Assembly: GCA_029256725.1 (NCBI GenBank)
Contig: JAQSXJ010000006.1
Coordinates: forward strand, 1 to 64,000
Direction: 5' to 3'
Source of the DNA: Anaerocolumna sp.
Lineage (GTDB): Bacteria > Bacillota > Clostridia > Lachnospirales > Lachnospiraceae
DNA: 64,000 nucleotides
Position 1 is the stretch's first letter; every line of letters begins with the position of its first letter. The position numbers and the translations under genes are program-made. The notes beneath the pieces are model-generated. The model searched no databases and was not told where the DNA came from. It saw nothing but the letters and a program-made list of their open reading frames with translations. This document shows, in pieces, positions 1-11,613 of the stretch.

Positions 1-19
1 ATGAAATGAGGAGTAAGGA

Positions 20-1402
20 ATGAGAAGATATCGCTACAAGGCTGAAAGAATGTTTTTTATGACTCTCTGGTCAATTATACTTATATTAAGTTTCACAGTA
101 CTCATTAAGGGAATAAATGTACTTGGCAATAACGGCCTGGCGAAATCAAGTATATCACTGAAAGAAAAAGTAATAACGGTAATAAGCAATTATGTTTTGG
201 AGAATCATAATTCCATCTTTCATTATGTCAGAGACACCAGTGAAAACAGCAATAGCAGTTATGCTCTAAGCGGAATAATACATAGTTTTCCAATCAATGA
301 ATATGTTGCAAGTGCAAATGAAACAGAAAGCGAAAAAAGCAATCTATACATAAATAATAATCCATTGATATATTCCTCCAAAGATAATACGCTTTTAAGG
401 TATGATGATTATTTAAAGCTCATAAAACAGGGAATACATACTGCTCAACAGACCTCAGGGAATGCTGTTACAGAAAAAGCAGAAGATTCTGAAGCTGCAG
501 TGGAGGTAGACTCCAAAGGAATCAACAGCACCATGCTGCCGATAGATATAATAAACGGAGAATTCTATCTGGAGGATGAGGGCACCAGTCACATAGATGA
601 TAGTCATAAACAGGCTGTCAGCCTTGGGAATGGTGAGCATTATACTCTGGAACAGTTGGAAAATAAGCATTTTTTATATAATAATTTTTACATAGTGGAT
701 GGAACCACATCAGTAAAAGACTCGATATTTGATGCAAAAGCAATGTTAGGAATGGATATGACATTAAAAACGAAAGAAGACAAGCCGCAAATACTGATAT
801 ATCATACCCACTCCCAGGAAGCCTTTGCCGACAGCAGGAGTGGTAAAGTGGCAGATACGGTAGTAGGCGTAGGAGAAGTGCTGGCAGACATCTTAGAGAC
901 AGAGTATGGATACAAAGTAATCCATGACAAAACAAAGTACGACATGATGGGAGGCTATCTGGACCGTAACCTTGCCTATAATTATGCAAAAGACGGTGTC
1001 ACTAAGCTCTTGAAGAAAAATCCAACCGTGGAAGTAGTAATAGATCTCCATAGAGATGAAGGCAATAAGAGAGTAGTAAATCTAAACGGAGAAGAAGTAG
1101 CCAATATCATGCTCTTTAACGGTCTAAGCCGTAACTCCAAAGGAGAAGACATCGCAAGTCTATATAACCCCAATTTACAGGCAAATCTGGCCTTCAGCCT
1201 GCAACTCCAGTTAAAGGGAAGAGAATTATTCCCAGGACTAATGTATAAGAACTACCTAAAAGGCTACCGCTTCAACCTGCATCTAAAAGAAAAATCCATA
1301 CTGGCAGAAGTAGGTACAGTCAAAAATACCGTACAAGATGAAAAGAATTCCATGAAATACCTGGCAGAGGTACTTCATCAGGTACTGCAAGGTGATGAGT
1401 AA
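20..1402 (+). CDS. spoIIP: Stage II sporulation protein P (SpoIIP), engulfment autolysin
   Basis: SpoIIP is a membrane-anchored amidase/endopeptidase that works with SpoIID and SpoIIM to thin septal peptidoglycan so the mother cell can engulf the forespore. The 460-residue protein has one N-terminal membrane segment (about residues 12-32), a low-complexity linker, and a C-terminal catalytic domain starting near residue 255. Visible there are the metal-type motif IYHTHSQEAF, a later DLHRDE, and the conserved Glu in LAEVGT near residue 430. A GAGGAG ribosome site at 8-13 supports the ATG at 20. In clostridia this gene lies between gpr and lepA, and lepA does follow. A mother-cell (sigma-E) promoter would be expected upstream, outside the window. 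Confidence 0.93.
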   Translation: MRRYRYKAERMFFMTLWSIILILSFTVLIKGINVLGNNGLAKSSISLKEKVITVISNYVLENHNSIFHYVRDTSENSNSSYALSGIIHSFPINEYVASANETESEKSNLYINNNPLIYSSKDNTLLRYDDYLKLIKQGIHTAQQTSGNAVTEKAEDSEAAVEVDSKGINSTMLPIDIINGEFYLEDEGTSHIDDSHKQAVSLGNGEHYTLEQLENKHFLYNNFYIVDGTTSVKDSIFDAKAMLGMDMTLKTKEDKPQILIYHTHSQEAFADSRSGKVADTVVGVGEVLADILETEYGYKVIHDKTKYDMMGGYLDRNLAYNYAKDGVTKLLKKNPTVEVVIDLHRDEGNKRVVNLNGEEVANIMLFNGLSRNSKGEDIASLYNPNLQANLAFSLQLQLKGRELFPGLMYKNYLKGYRFNLHLKEKSILAEVGTVKNTVQDEKNSMKYLAEVLHQVLQGDE

Positions 1403-1759
1403 GCTTAAAGCAATAGTAAAATTATAAAAATGATGTATGTCAAGAGTTCTGTTTTGTTGTCATACGGACGGAAAAATGCGCAAAACAGAAAGACTCATGC
1501 TTCATTCCAAGGGATAAGAAGTCCTAATTCTCTGAATATTTTGTGCTTGACATATAATGAAACAGATAACTCGCTACGCCATTTTTCCTGAAATTGTATA
1601 AAGAGAAAAATAAACTTTTAGCATATTAAATCAACTAAAACTTTTGACTCTCTAGACAATAAAAAAATAATAACAATAATAAAAAACTAAAAACTAAAAA
1701 ACATTATAACCAATGCATAAAATCATAAACAATCGGGTAACCTTAACGCCAATAAAACA
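1403..1759. other. Gene-free A/T-rich interval after spoIIP
   Basis: No credible coding region or tRNA is seen here. One stem-loop is visible: TTCTGTTTTG at 1447-1456 pairs perfectly with CAAAACAGAA at 1481-1490. It lacks a strong T-tract, so it could be a weak terminator for spoIIP. The stretch from about 1600 to 1720 is very A-rich. The interval leads directly into the large hairpin element at 1760-1990. Confidence 0.5.
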
Positions 1760-1990
1760 GAGGAGCATGGCTTATAGGAAGGAATTTTCTATTGAAGGGT
1801 ACCTAATGACACTTAAATGGCAGCAGTTGTGCCTAGGAAAAATTATACCACTGTTTGAGCACACAGCCCTACACTTATAAGATTTTCCAGCGAGTTTGGT
1901 ATAATTTATCCTGCAAGGGACAGCTGCTGTCATTTTAGTGGAATTTGGTACATTGAACAAGAAAATGGATTCCTATAAGCCATGCTCCTC
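1760..1990. repeat. Long imperfect inverted repeat (about 90-bp arms, 46-nt loop)
   Basis: The left arm (1760-1850) and right arm (1897-1990) are imperfect reverse complements over their whole length. The outer 22 bp (GAGGAGCATGGCTTATAGGA and on) pair perfectly, as do the 10 bp at the inner end (AATTATACCA with TGGTATAATT). The intervening sequence is 1851-1896. It sits between spoIIP and lepA and contains no recognisable gene. It could be a MITE-like insertion or a structured RNA. The short minus-strand reading frame inside it is a by-product of the palindrome. Confidence 0.85.
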
Positions 1991-2049
1991 GTCCGTTGCC
2001 AAAGACCCAATATTCTCGTCCACTTACCCTCTCTAGTAATCTAATCTGC

Positions 2050-2078
2050 TTGTCACTGTCCTTTTCATATGCTATAAT
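2050..2078 (+). promoter_or_regulatory. Sigma-A-type promoter of lepA
   Basis: A TTGTCA -35 box (2050-2055) and a perfect TATAAT -10 box (2073-2078) are separated by exactly 17 nt, ending 61 nt before the lepA start codon. The promoter lies just beyond the long hairpin element, so lepA should be transcribed independently of spoIIP. Confidence 0.8.
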
Positions 2079-2139
2079 ACCCATATTGACCGAAATTAGG
2101 AAAAAGGATCAACTCATTTTTGCAGGAGGAACTTAATAA

Positions 2140-3948
2140 ATGATTGAACAAAGCAATATTCGCAATTTCTGCATCATTGCTCATATAGATCACGGCAAAT
2201 CAACCCTTGCGGATCGAATTATAGAAAAGACAGGACTGCTAACCAGCAGGGAAATGCAGGCGCAGGTACTTGATAACATGGAACTTGAGAGGGAAAGAGG
2301 AATTACCATAAAAGCTCAGGCTGTCAGAACCGTATACAAGGCAAAGAACGGCCAAGAGTATATCTTTAACCTTATCGATACACCTGGACATGTGGATTTC
2401 AACTATGAGGTATCCAGAAGCCTTGCAGCCTGTGAAGGTGCCATTCTGGTAGTGGATGCCGCACAGGGAATTGAAGCCCAGACCCTTGCTAATGTATATC
2501 TGGCACTGGACCACAACCTGGATATTATGCCTGTTATCAACAAAATAGATTTACCCAGTGCGGAGCCTGAAAGGGTTAAAGCTGAGATTGAGGATGTAAT
2601 TGGGCTGGAAGCACAGGATGCACCGCTTATTTCTGCAAAAATAGGACTTAACATTGAAGAAGTATTAGAACAGATCGTAACAAAAATAGCACCTCCCAAA
2701 GGAGATGTAACCGCTCCCTTGCAAGCATTGATATTTGACTCAAAGTATGATTCCTATAAGGGAGTTATTATTTTCTGTCGTGTTATGGAAGGAAAGATAA
2801 CCAGAGATACCACGATAAAAATGATGGCGACAGGAGCAACAGCAGAAGTTGTTGAACTTGGAACCTTTGGCGCAGGACAATTTATACCCTGTGAAGAACT
2901 TACAGCAGGTATGGTAGGTTATGTAACCGCCAGCTTAAAGAATGTACGTGATACCAGAGTAGGTGATACTGTTACTGAAGCAACGAATCCTTGCAAACAG
3001 GCACTACCGGGCTATAAGAAGGTAAACTCCATGGTTTACTGCGGTATGTATCCGGCAGATGGGGCGAAATATCCTGATCTAAGAGATGCTCTAGAGAAGC
3101 TACAGTTAAATGACGCAGCTCTTCAATTTGAACCAGAGACCTCTGCTGCTTTAGGCTTCGGATTTCGTTGTGGATTCTTAGGTTTATTGCATCTTGAAAT
3201 CATTCAGGAGCGATTAGAGAGAGAATACAACCTGGATATTGTAACTACAGCTCCAGGTGTTGTATATAAGGTTCATAAAACAGACGGTCAGATACTTGAA
3301 ATAACAAACCCTTCTAATTTGCCGGATCCTTCAGAGATAGAGATGATGGAGGAGCCTATGGTAAGTGCAGAAATTATGGTTACTACGGAGTTCGTAGGTG
3401 CCATTATGAACTTATGCCAGGAGAGAAGAGGTATCTATCTTGGTATGGAATACATGGAAACCACCAGAGCCCTGTTAAAATATGAACTGCCATTAAATGA
3501 AATCATTTATGATTTCTTTGATGCATTAAAGTCCAGATCAAAAGGTTACGCTTCTTTTGACTATGAAATGAAAGGATATGTTCAGTCCGAACTTGTGAAA
3601 CTGGATATTCTTATAAACAAAGAAGAAGTGGATGCTCTATCCTTTATCGTACATGGAGAATCAGCTTATGAACGCGGAAGAAAAATGTGTGGTAAGCTGA
3701 AAGAAGAGATTCCAAGACAGCTCTTTGAAATTCCCATACAGGCAGCTATAGGAAGCAAGGTTATTGCCAGGGAAACCGTTAAAGCTATGAGAAAAGATGT
3801 ACTTGCTAAATGTTACGGCGGTGATATATCCCGTAAAAGAAAACTGTTAGAGAAACAAAAAGAAGGTAAGAAACGTATGCGTCAGGTAGGAAATGTAGAG
3901 ATACCTCAGAAAGCCTTTATGAGTGTATTAAAACTGGATGAAGATTAG
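2140..3948 (+). CDS. lepA: Elongation factor 4 / LepA GTPase
   Basis: LepA (EF4) is a ribosome-associated translational GTPase implicated in back-translocation and initiation or assembly of 30S subunits. The 602-residue length is typical. The G1 motif AHIDHGKST lies near residues 14-22, the G3 motif DTPGHVDF near 80, and the G4 motif NKID near 130. The LepA-specific C-terminal region ends in the basic segment around [27 protein letters not shown] ribosome site precedes ATG 2140, and a consensus promoter lies at 2050-2078. The gene appears complete and ordinary. Confidence 0.97.
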   Translation: MIEQSNIRNFCIIAHIDHGKSTLADRIIEKTGLLTSREMQAQVLDNMELERERGITIKAQAVRTVYKAKNGQEYIFNLIDTPGHVDFNYEVSRSLAACEGAILVVDAAQGIEAQTLANVYLALDHNLDIMPVINKIDLPSAEPERVKAEIEDVIGLEAQDAPLISAKIGLNIEEVLEQIVTKIAPPKGDVTAPLQALIFDSKYDSYKGVIIFCRVMEGKITRDTTIKMMATGATAEVVELGTFGAGQFIPCEELTAGMVGYVTASLKNVRDTRVGDTVTEATNPCKQALPGYKKVNSMVYCGMYPADGAKYPDLRDALEKLQLNDAALQFEPETSAALGFGFRCGFLGLLHLEIIQERLEREYNLDIVTTAPGVVYKVHKTDGQILEITNPSNLPDPSEIEMMEEPMVSAEIMVTTEFVGAIMNLCQERRGIYLGMEYMETTRALLKYELPLNEIIYDFFDALKSRSKGYASFDYEMKGYVQSELVKLDILINKEEVDALSFIVHGESAYERGRKMCGKLKEEIPRQLFEIPIQAAIGSKVIARETVKAMRKDVLAKCYGGDISRKRKLLEKQKEGKKRMRQVGNVEIPQKAFMSVLKLDED

Positions 3949-4216
3949 TAACCTGTTTGACCAAAACGAGTAATAATACATTTTAAAATAAAGTAATTAA
4001 TAAATTCTTCTGCAAACTTATATAATTTGAACTTTCCTTCAAACTTTTCGTATGAGAAAAATGCTGTCATATAAAGTGTTTTTTATAAGAAAACCTTGAA
4101 GGTTGAGACATTTTGTAAAGTGTTATGCAGGAGAATTTTTTTATTATATATGAAATTTTTCCTATTGATGAAAAAACAAACAATGGGACGATGTTTTAAT
4201 AGGAGGTTTTGGCATA

Positions 4217-4981
4217 ATGGCAGAAGCACTGCTTGGAATAGCAGCCGCCAGACTGGAAGTCAAGACGGATGAAAGAGAAGAGATCATCAAAGAATTTCTT
4301 CCCGGTAATAACTGCGGAGCCTGTGGCTTTGCAGGCTGTGGCAGTCTTGCAGCAGCAATCCATAAAGGAGAAGTCCCGCCTAATGCCTGTCCGGTTGCAG
4401 ATAGTGCGACACACGAGCAGATAGCAGCAGTTACTGGTACCAAAGCTGAAGAGAGACAACGAATGGCCGCTTTTGTAAAATGCAGAGGAACTTGTGATAA
4501 AACAAGAGTAAAATATAACTATTATGGTATAATGGATTGTAACAAAGCGGCAAATATACCGGGTGGAGGAGCCAGGCAGTGCGGTTACGGATGCATGGGC
4601 TTAGGTTCTTGTACAAAGGTTTGCCAATTTGATGCCATTCAAATAGTTGATGGTATTGCAGTAATTGATAAAGATAAATGCACCTCCTGCGGTTTATGTG
4701 TAACAACTTGCCCGAAAAAGGTAATAGAACTAAAACCCTATGATACCTTTTTCGCTGTCCTTTGGAATTCCAAGGAGAAGGGCAAGGAAGTGAAAAGTGC
4801 TTGTGATAACGGCTGTATCGGCTGCACTCTGTGTGTAAGGAATTGTGAGCATAAGGCCATTGATTTTAAAGACAATCTTGCTTCAATTAACAGTGACAAA
4901 TGCGTTGGCTGTGGTATTTGTGCAGAGAAGTGCCCAACCGGTAATATCAGCAGAATTACAGATCTGACTAATGTATGTTAA
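4217..4981 (+). CDS. RnfB-like polyferredoxin (electron transport complex subunit B family)
   Basis: The 254-residue protein carries many Cys motifs for [4Fe-4S] clusters: the RnfB-type N-terminal motif CGACGFAGC (about residues 34-42), a central Cys-rich section, and ferredoxin motifs CTSCGLCVTTCP, CIGCTLCVRNC and CVGCGICAEKCP. RnfB normally starts with a membrane helix. Here the ATG at 4217, behind AGGAGG (4201-4206), starts inside what looks like that helix. The codons just upstream (4181-4216) still read as helix-like VLIGGFGI in frame but have no start codon. No other Rnf subunits are nearby, so this is a solitary RnfB homologue rather than evidence of an Rnf pump here. Its redox partner is unknown. 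Confidence 0.85.
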   Translation: MAEALLGIAAARLEVKTDEREEIIKEFLPGNNCGACGFAGCGSLAAAIHKGEVPPNACPVADSATHEQIAAVTGTKAEERQRMAAFVKCRGTCDKTRVKYNYYGIMDCNKAANIPGGGARQCGYGCMGLGSCTKVCQFDAIQIVDGIAVIDKDKCTSCGLCVTTCPKKVIELKPYDTFFAVLWNSKEKGKEVKSACDNGCIGCTLCVRNCEHKAIDFKDNLASINSDKCVGCGICAEKCPTGNISRITDLTNVC

Positions 4982-5112
4982 GATTATTTCACTGTTTTAG
5001 AAGTCAAAATGATTTCCTACTTTAAGAAGTGGATAATATAACTTTATGTTTCATATAAAGACATTTCATATTAAGACATAAGCTGCAGAGGTTTACGGAG
5101 GTTAATAGTTAA

Positions 5113-6297
5113 GTGGAAAAGAAAAAAGAGTTGGGTTTATATATACACATACCTTTTTGTGAAAGGAAATGCAACTACTGTGATTTTCTATCAGCAGCAG
5201 CTGACGAGGGAACGAAAGCAGCTTATGTCGAGGCTTTAATAAAGGAGATAAGCAGTTACAGATATTTAGCTGCGGAGTATAGGATCAGCACAATATTTAT
5301 GGGAGGCGGAACGCCTTCCACCTTAACAGAAGAAGAATTAGTCCGTATTATGGAATCGGTAAAGAAGGTTTTTCAAATAGAGGATTGTTATCTTTCCGGA
5401 GAGAAAGCTTTCAAAGGATTGCCCATGGAGGGTTATATTGAGGCTACCATAGAAGTAAATCCGGGAACAGTCAGCAAAGACAAGCTCCATAGACTAAAAG
5501 CAGCAGGGTTAAACCGTATCAGTATGGGACTTCAGTCTACTGATAATAAGGACTTGAAACTCCTTGGAAGAATCCATACCTATGAAACATTTTTAGATAC
5601 TTATAAAGCAGCCAGAGAGGCAGGATTTGAAAACATAAACATAGACCTTATGTCCGCCCTCCCCTGGCAGTCATTACAGAATTGGATGGAAGTATTAGAG
5701 AACGTTATAAGTTTAAGGCCAGAGCATATATCTGCCTACAGTCTTATAATAGAAGAAGGAACTCCTTTTTATGAAAAATATTCCGAAGTTTCCTTTGATG
5801 ATGAACTGGACAGGACAATGTATTGGAATACAGTAGAGCGGCTTAAGGCTGCCGGATACGGACATTATGAGATTTCAAATTATGCTCTTAAGAACAGGGA
5901 ATGCAGACATAATATTTCCTACTGGATCAGAAAGAATTACCTGGGACTGGGTCTGGGGGCATCCTCATTAATTGAAAATAAAAGATTTCATAATGAAGAA
6001 AATCTTAAAAAGTATCTGGAACAGGCAGGAGTAGCAGATAGCCTGCAAAAAGAAGTAGAACTGCTTGATAAGAAGCAGCAGATGGAAGAATTTATGTTTC
6101 TTGGTTTGAGGCTGATGAAGGGAATAAGTTCTGCTGAATTTCAGAAATTTTTTGGGTCAACTATTGAAAGTATTTATAGCTTACCCATTGAACAGTCTGT
6201 AAGAGAAGGACTTCTTTCAGAAGAAAATGGGCAAATTTCACTAACCGCTAAAGGTATTGACTTAAGTAATACAGTGATGGCAAGATTTTTGCTCTAA
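5113..6297 (+). CDS. hemW: Radical SAM protein HemW (coproporphyrinogen oxidase-like, heme chaperone family)
   Basis: The protein begins with the radical-SAM Cys motif IPFCERKCNYCDF (CxxxCxxC), followed by the glycine-rich GGGTPS motif and the HemW C-terminal domain. At 394 residues it has the usual length. HemW binds heme and probably inserts it into respiratory enzymes. It lacks the extra Cys of true HemN. It starts at GTG 5113 with GGAGG about 11 nt upstream. In clostridia it commonly sits between lepA and hrcA, as here. A small insertion (LSGEKAFKGLPMEGYIE) sits just before the EVNPGT strand. Confidence 0.92.
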   Translation: MEKKKELGLYIHIPFCERKCNYCDFLSAAADEGTKAAYVEALIKEISSYRYLAAEYRISTIFMGGGTPSTLTEEELVRIMESVKKVFQIEDCYLSGEKAFKGLPMEGYIEATIEVNPGTVSKDKLHRLKAAGLNRISMGLQSTDNKDLKLLGRIHTYETFLDTYKAAREAGFENINIDLMSALPWQSLQNWMEVLENVISLRPEHISAYSLIIEEGTPFYEKYSEVSFDDELDRTMYWNTVERLKAAGYGHYEISNYALKNRECRHNISYWIRKNYLGLGLGASSLIENKRFHNEENLKKYLEQAGVADSLQKEVELLDKKQQMEEFMFLGLRLMKGISSAEFQKFFGSTIESIYSLPIEQSVREGLLSEENGQISLTAKGIDLSNTVMARFLL

Positions 6298-6401
6298 GAC
6301 AGTATTTTTCTACCGAATAAAGAGAAAGCTACCAGAGTGAGCATCATATTAGTTGAAGTTAAAAATATGCATAAAATATTGGATTTTTTTAAAAATTGCA
6401 C

Positions 6402-6430
6402 TTGACAAAGCAAAGCTTAAGTGCTATTTT
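6402..6430 (+). promoter_or_regulatory. Sigma-A promoter of the hrcA heat-shock operon
   Basis: TTGACA (6402-6407) and TATTTT (6425-6430) are separated by 17 nt. The CIRCE operator lies directly downstream, where bound HrcA repressor would block transcription. Confidence 0.8.
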
Positions 6431-6443
6431 ATGTATAAAGATA

Positions 6444-6470
6444 TTAGCACTCTATCGAAGTGAGTGCTAA
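6444..6470 (+). promoter_or_regulatory. CIRCE operator (HrcA binding site)
   Basis: A perfect CIRCE: TTAGCACTC (6444-6452), a 9-nt spacer, then GAGTGCTAA (6462-6470). It lies between the promoter and the hrcA start, the classic autoregulated arrangement controlling the hrcA-grpE-dnaK-dnaJ operon. Confidence 0.98.
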
Positions 6471-6494
6471 CAATCAAAGAGCAGGAGGGATTCG

Positions 6495-7526
6495 ATGGAA
6501 CTGGATGATAGAAAATTGAAGATATTACAGGCTATTATCCGAAATTATCTGGAAACCGGTGAACCGGTAGGGTCAAGAACCATATCGAAATACACCGACC
6601 TGAATCTCAGCTCTGCCACTATTAGAAATGAGATGGCAGATTTGGAGGAGTTGGGATATATCATTCAACCCCATACTTCTGCTGGCAGAATACCTTCGGA
6701 TAAAGGATACCGCTTATATGTGGATACCTTATTAGAAGACAAAACCCATGAAGTGGAAGAAATGAAGGAATTGATTCTTGAGAAGGCAGGTAAACTTGAC
6801 CAGTTATTAAAGCAAGTGGCAAGGCTTTTGGCAGACAATACCAACTATACCACTCTGGTGACGAAGCCGCAATACCGAAGCAAGAAGGTAAAATTTATTC
6901 AGCTGACGGAAGTAGATGCAACACATGTTCTTGCAGTTATTCTCGTTGAGGGTAATGTAGTAAAGAATAAGATCATTGAAGTAACCGAATGTCTGGATAA
7001 AGAAATTATATTAAAGTTGAATATAGTATTTAACACTTTCCTTCAGGGATTAGATCTTACCGAGATCAATATGTCCCTTATACAAAAGATGAAGGAACAG
7101 GCAGGGAACTACAGTATGCTTGTCAGCAATATACTGGACGCCGTTGCAGAAGCAATCAGTGAAGAAGAAGATGTAGAAATTTTTACAAGTGGTGCGACCA
7201 ATATATTGAAATACCCGGAATTAAATGATGTAGATAAGGTAATGGAGTTAATAGACACACTGGAAGAGAAAGAGCAGCTTTCAGACATGATCATCAATAA
7301 ACTGGAAGCTCCGGTATCCGGAGGTATACAGGTCTATATAGGCAGTGAGAGTCCCGTAAAATCTATGAAGGACTGTTCAGTAGTTACTGCTACTTATCAG
7401 ATAGAAGAAGGGGTATTTGGCAAGATTGGTATTATAGGACCCAAGCGTATGGATTATGAGAGAGTAGTAAATATATTGCATACCCTTATGGCGCAATTAG
7501 ATGATATATTTAAGAAAAAGACTTAA
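6495..7526 (+). CDS. hrcA: Heat-inducible transcription repressor HrcA
   Basis: HrcA binds CIRCE and represses class I heat-shock genes; its activity is assisted by GroEL. The 343-residue protein has the N-terminal winged helix (RKLKILQAIIRNYLETGEPV and SSATIRNEMADLEELGYI), then the GAF-like and dimerisation domains. ATG 6495 follows AGGAGG. It is first in the operon, directly behind its own operator, so it should repress itself together with grpE, dnaK and dnaJ. Confidence 0.97.
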   Translation: MELDDRKLKILQAIIRNYLETGEPVGSRTISKYTDLNLSSATIRNEMADLEELGYIIQPHTSAGRIPSDKGYRLYVDTLLEDKTHEVEEMKELILEKAGKLDQLLKQVARLLADNTNYTTLVTKPQYRSKKVKFIQLTEVDATHVLAVILVEGNVVKNKIIEVTECLDKEIILKLNIVFNTFLQGLDLTEINMSLIQKMKEQAGNYSMLVSNILDAVAEAISEEEDVEIFTSGATNILKYPELNDVDKVMELIDTLEEKEQLSDMIINKLEAPVSGGIQVYIGSESPVKSMKDCSVVTATYQIEEGVFGKIGIIGPKRMDYERVVNILHTLMAQLDDIFKKKT

Positions 7527-7573
7527 GTTAGCATAGTTTTATAACTTAACAGAAGGAAAGGCGGTTTGTATAA

Positions 7574-8242
7574 GTGGAAGATAAAACAAATTCTGTGGAT
7601 GAAACCTTAAAAGATAAGGATATTAATCCTGATGTTTCTGAAGATACCTTAGAGAAAACTGTACAGGAATCTGACATGGCAGCAGAAGACACAGATGCTG
7701 CAGAAACAGTTGAAGAAACCGATGAGGAAGATACAGAAGAAGATGGAAAAGACGGACAGAAATCCGGAAAATCCTTTTTCCGAAAAGACAAAAAAGAGAA
7801 AAAAGATAAGAAAGATCTAAAAATCGATGAGTTGAATGACAGACTGGTCCGTACAATGGCAGAGTTTGATAATTTCAGAAAACGTTCTGAGAAAGAAAAA
7901 TCCCAGATGTTTGAAATCGGAGCCAGAGACATAATTGAGAAGATACTTCCCGTTATCGATAACTTCGAACGTGGCTTGGGTGCCATTTCTGAAGAGGAAA
8001 GAGAAAGTGCTTTTGCACAAGGATTTGAAAAGATCTATAAACAGATGTTTACAGCTCTTTCCGATGCTGGTTTAAAGCCTATAGAGGCAGTTGGAAAACC
8101 ATTTGATCCGAATTTCCATAATGCAGTGATGCATGCAGAAGATCCGGAACAGGGTGAGAACCTGGTTGCTGAGGAATTCCAAAAAGGATACTCTTACAGG
8201 GATGTAGTTATTCGCCACAGCATGGTTAAGGTAGTTAATTAA
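7574..8242 (+). CDS. grpE: Nucleotide exchange factor GrpE
   Basis: GrpE releases ADP from DnaK. The first ~75 residues are very acidic and disordered (runs of Glu/Asp), followed by a basic patch (KKEKKDKKD), a long coiled coil (LNDRLVRTMAEFDNFRKRSE) and the C-terminal beta domain ending SYRDVVIRHSMVKVV. It is 222 residues and starts at GTG 7574 behind GAAGGAAAGGCGG. It sits 47 nt after hrcA in the heat-shock operon. Confidence 0.96.
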   Translation: MEDKTNSVDETLKDKDINPDVSEDTLEKTVQESDMAAEDTDAAETVEETDEEDTEEDGKDGQKSGKSFFRKDKKEKKDKKDLKIDELNDRLVRTMAEFDNFRKRSEKEKSQMFEIGARDIIEKILPVIDNFERGLGAISEEERESAFAQGFEKIYKQMFTALSDAGLKPIEAVGKPFDPNFHNAVMHAEDPEQGENLVAEEFQKGYSYRDVVIRHSMVKVVN

Positions 8243-8322
8243 TATGAAGGCAGCTAAGTGAGCCTATAAGTTCACTTTCATAAATATCAATATATCAAAT
8301 ATAATAAAAACACTTATAATAG

Positions 8323-10161
<1,839 letters not shown>

Positions 10162-10272
10162 ATATAATTGTTTGTGATAATACAGTCATTTAAGTTTTTG
10201 CTTGACGATTGTATCATAATTCATTAAAATATGATTTGACTTGTCGAATCGGAGAAAATACAAAAGTATTAC

Positions 10273-10298
10273 AATAGGCAGTCGAAGGACTGCCTATT
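10273..10298 (+). terminator. Stem-loop between dnaK and dnaJ
   Basis: AATAGGCAGTC (10273-10283) and GACTGCCTATT (10288-10298) pair perfectly around a 4-nt loop. The following TCTC tract is weak, so this is either a partial terminator or an mRNA stabiliser that sets the dnaK:dnaJ ratio. Confidence 0.7.
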
Positions 10299-10348
10299 TC
10301 TCAATATAGAGAATAGAAGTTGTTTTATTTAGGAGGATGGATTAGAGC

Positions 10349-11506
10349 ATGGCAGATAAACGTGATTATTATGAGGTCCTTGGTTTAGCCAAGACTGCAA
10401 CAGAGGATGAAATAAAGAAAGCATATAGACAGCTTGCTAAGAAGTACCATCCCGATGCAAATCCGGGGGATAAAGAAGCAGAAGTAAAGTTTAAAGAAGC
10501 TTCAGAGGCATATGCAGTATTAAGTGATGGAGATAAGAGAAGACAATATGACCAATTTGGTCACTCAGCCTTTGACGGCGGAGCCGGTGGTGCAGGTGGC
10601 TTCGACTTTACTAACATGGATATGGGGGATATCTTTGGGGATATTTTCGGGGATCTTTTTGGCGGCGGAAGAACCAGGAGAGCCAGCAACGGCCCCATGA
10701 AGGGTCCTAATGTTCGTGCCGGTGTAAGAATTACCTTTGAAGAGGCAGTAACTGGAGTTGATAAAGAATTAGATATTAACTTAAAAGAAGAGTGTACTAC
10801 TTGTAGTGGCACCGGTGCAAAACCAGGAACCGGAACTGAGACTTGTAAAAAGTGCGGTGGTAAAGGCCAGGTAGTATATACTCAGCAATCTTTATTTGGC
10901 ATGGTTAGAAATGTACAGAGCTGTCCTGACTGTAATGGAACAGGTAAAGTAATTAAAGATAAATGTACAGTTTGTTATGGAAGCGGCTATGTGAATAGAA
11001 AGAAGAAAATCCAGGTATCCATCCCGGCAGGTATTGATAACGGACAAAGTATCCGTATCAGGGATAAGGGAGAACCAGGAATGAATGGTGGCGAAAGAGG
11101 AGATCTGCTGGTTGAAGTTACAGTAGCACGTCACCCTATATTCCAGAGACAGGAATACGATATCTTTTCAACCGCTCCTATATCTTATGCAAAAGCTGCC
11201 CTTGGCGGTGATGTAAAGATCAGTACTGTAGACGGTGATGTACTCTATACTGTAAAACCTGGTACCCAGACAGATACCAAAGTAAGACTTAGGGGAAAAG
11301 GTGTTCCTACCCTGCGTAATAAACAGGTCAGAGGTGATCACTATGTAACTCTGGTAGTTCAGGTTCCAACAAAGCTCTCTGCTGATCAGAAAGATCTCCT
11401 GCAGAAATTTGAGGAAGCAATGGAAGGAAAGAACGAGCCTGAGATACACGAAGGTGAAAAGGAAAAAGAAAAAGGTAAGAAAAAATTCTTTGGAAAAGAT
11501 AAATAA
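10349..11506 (+). CDS. dnaJ: Chaperone DnaJ (Hsp40, type I)
   Basis: DnaJ stimulates the DnaK ATPase and delivers substrates. The J domain has HPD near residue 34. A Gly/Phe-rich segment follows ([11 protein letters not shown] and [15 protein letters not shown]), then four CxxCxGxG zinc-finger repeats ([32 protein letters not shown]) and the C-terminal beta domains. The 385-residue protein ends in a Lys/Glu-rich tail. AGGAGG precedes ATG 10349. It is the last chaperone gene of the operon; prmA and rsmE continue in the same direction. Confidence 0.97.
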   Translation: MADKRDYYEVLGLAKTATEDEIKKAYRQLAKKYHPDANPGDKEAEVKFKEASEAYAVLSDGDKRRQYDQFGHSAFDGGAGGAGGFDFTNMDMGDIFGDIFGDLFGGGRTRRASNGPMKGPNVRAGVRITFEEAVTGVDKELDINLKEECTTCSGTGAKPGTGTETCKKCGGKGQVVYTQQSLFGMVRNVQSCPDCNGTGKVIKDKCTVCYGSGYVNRKKKIQVSIPAGIDNGQSIRIRDKGEPGMNGGERGDLLVEVTVARHPIFQRQEYDIFSTAPISYAKAALGGDVKISTVDGDVLYTVKPGTQTDTKVRLRGKGVPTLRNKQVRGDHYVTLVVQVPTKLSADQKDLLQKFEEAMEGKNEPEIHEGEKEKEKGKKKFFGKDK

Positions 11507-11538
11507 AATTATACAATAGCAGCATTTGTCGGTATATT

Positions 11539-11570
11539 TCACAGCAATCAGTAAGGGAACATTGCTGTGA
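11539..11570 (+). terminator. Stem-loop between dnaJ and prmA
   Basis: TCACAGCAAT (11539-11548) and ATTGCTGTGA (11561-11570) form a perfect 10-bp stem with a 12-nt loop. There is no T-tract, so it may be an mRNA processing or stabilising hairpin rather than a strong terminator. Confidence 0.5.
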
Positions 11571-11613
11571 CAATAGTATGGGAGAGATGCTGCTTAAGTC
11601 AGGAGTACAATAA

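Noticed and set aside
1772-1960. 62-codon minus-strand frame inside the long palindrome
   Set aside because: It is produced by the inverted repeat, has no ribosome site, and its sequence follows the stem rather than a protein pattern.
4217-4981. Complete Rnf ion-pumping complex
   Set aside because: Only an RnfB-like subunit is present; no rnfC, D, G, E or A genes adjoin it.
7546-7986. 146-codon minus-strand frame opposite grpE (Ser/Phe-rich)
   Set aside because: It is the antisense shadow of the acidic and lysine-rich grpE codons and has no ribosome site.
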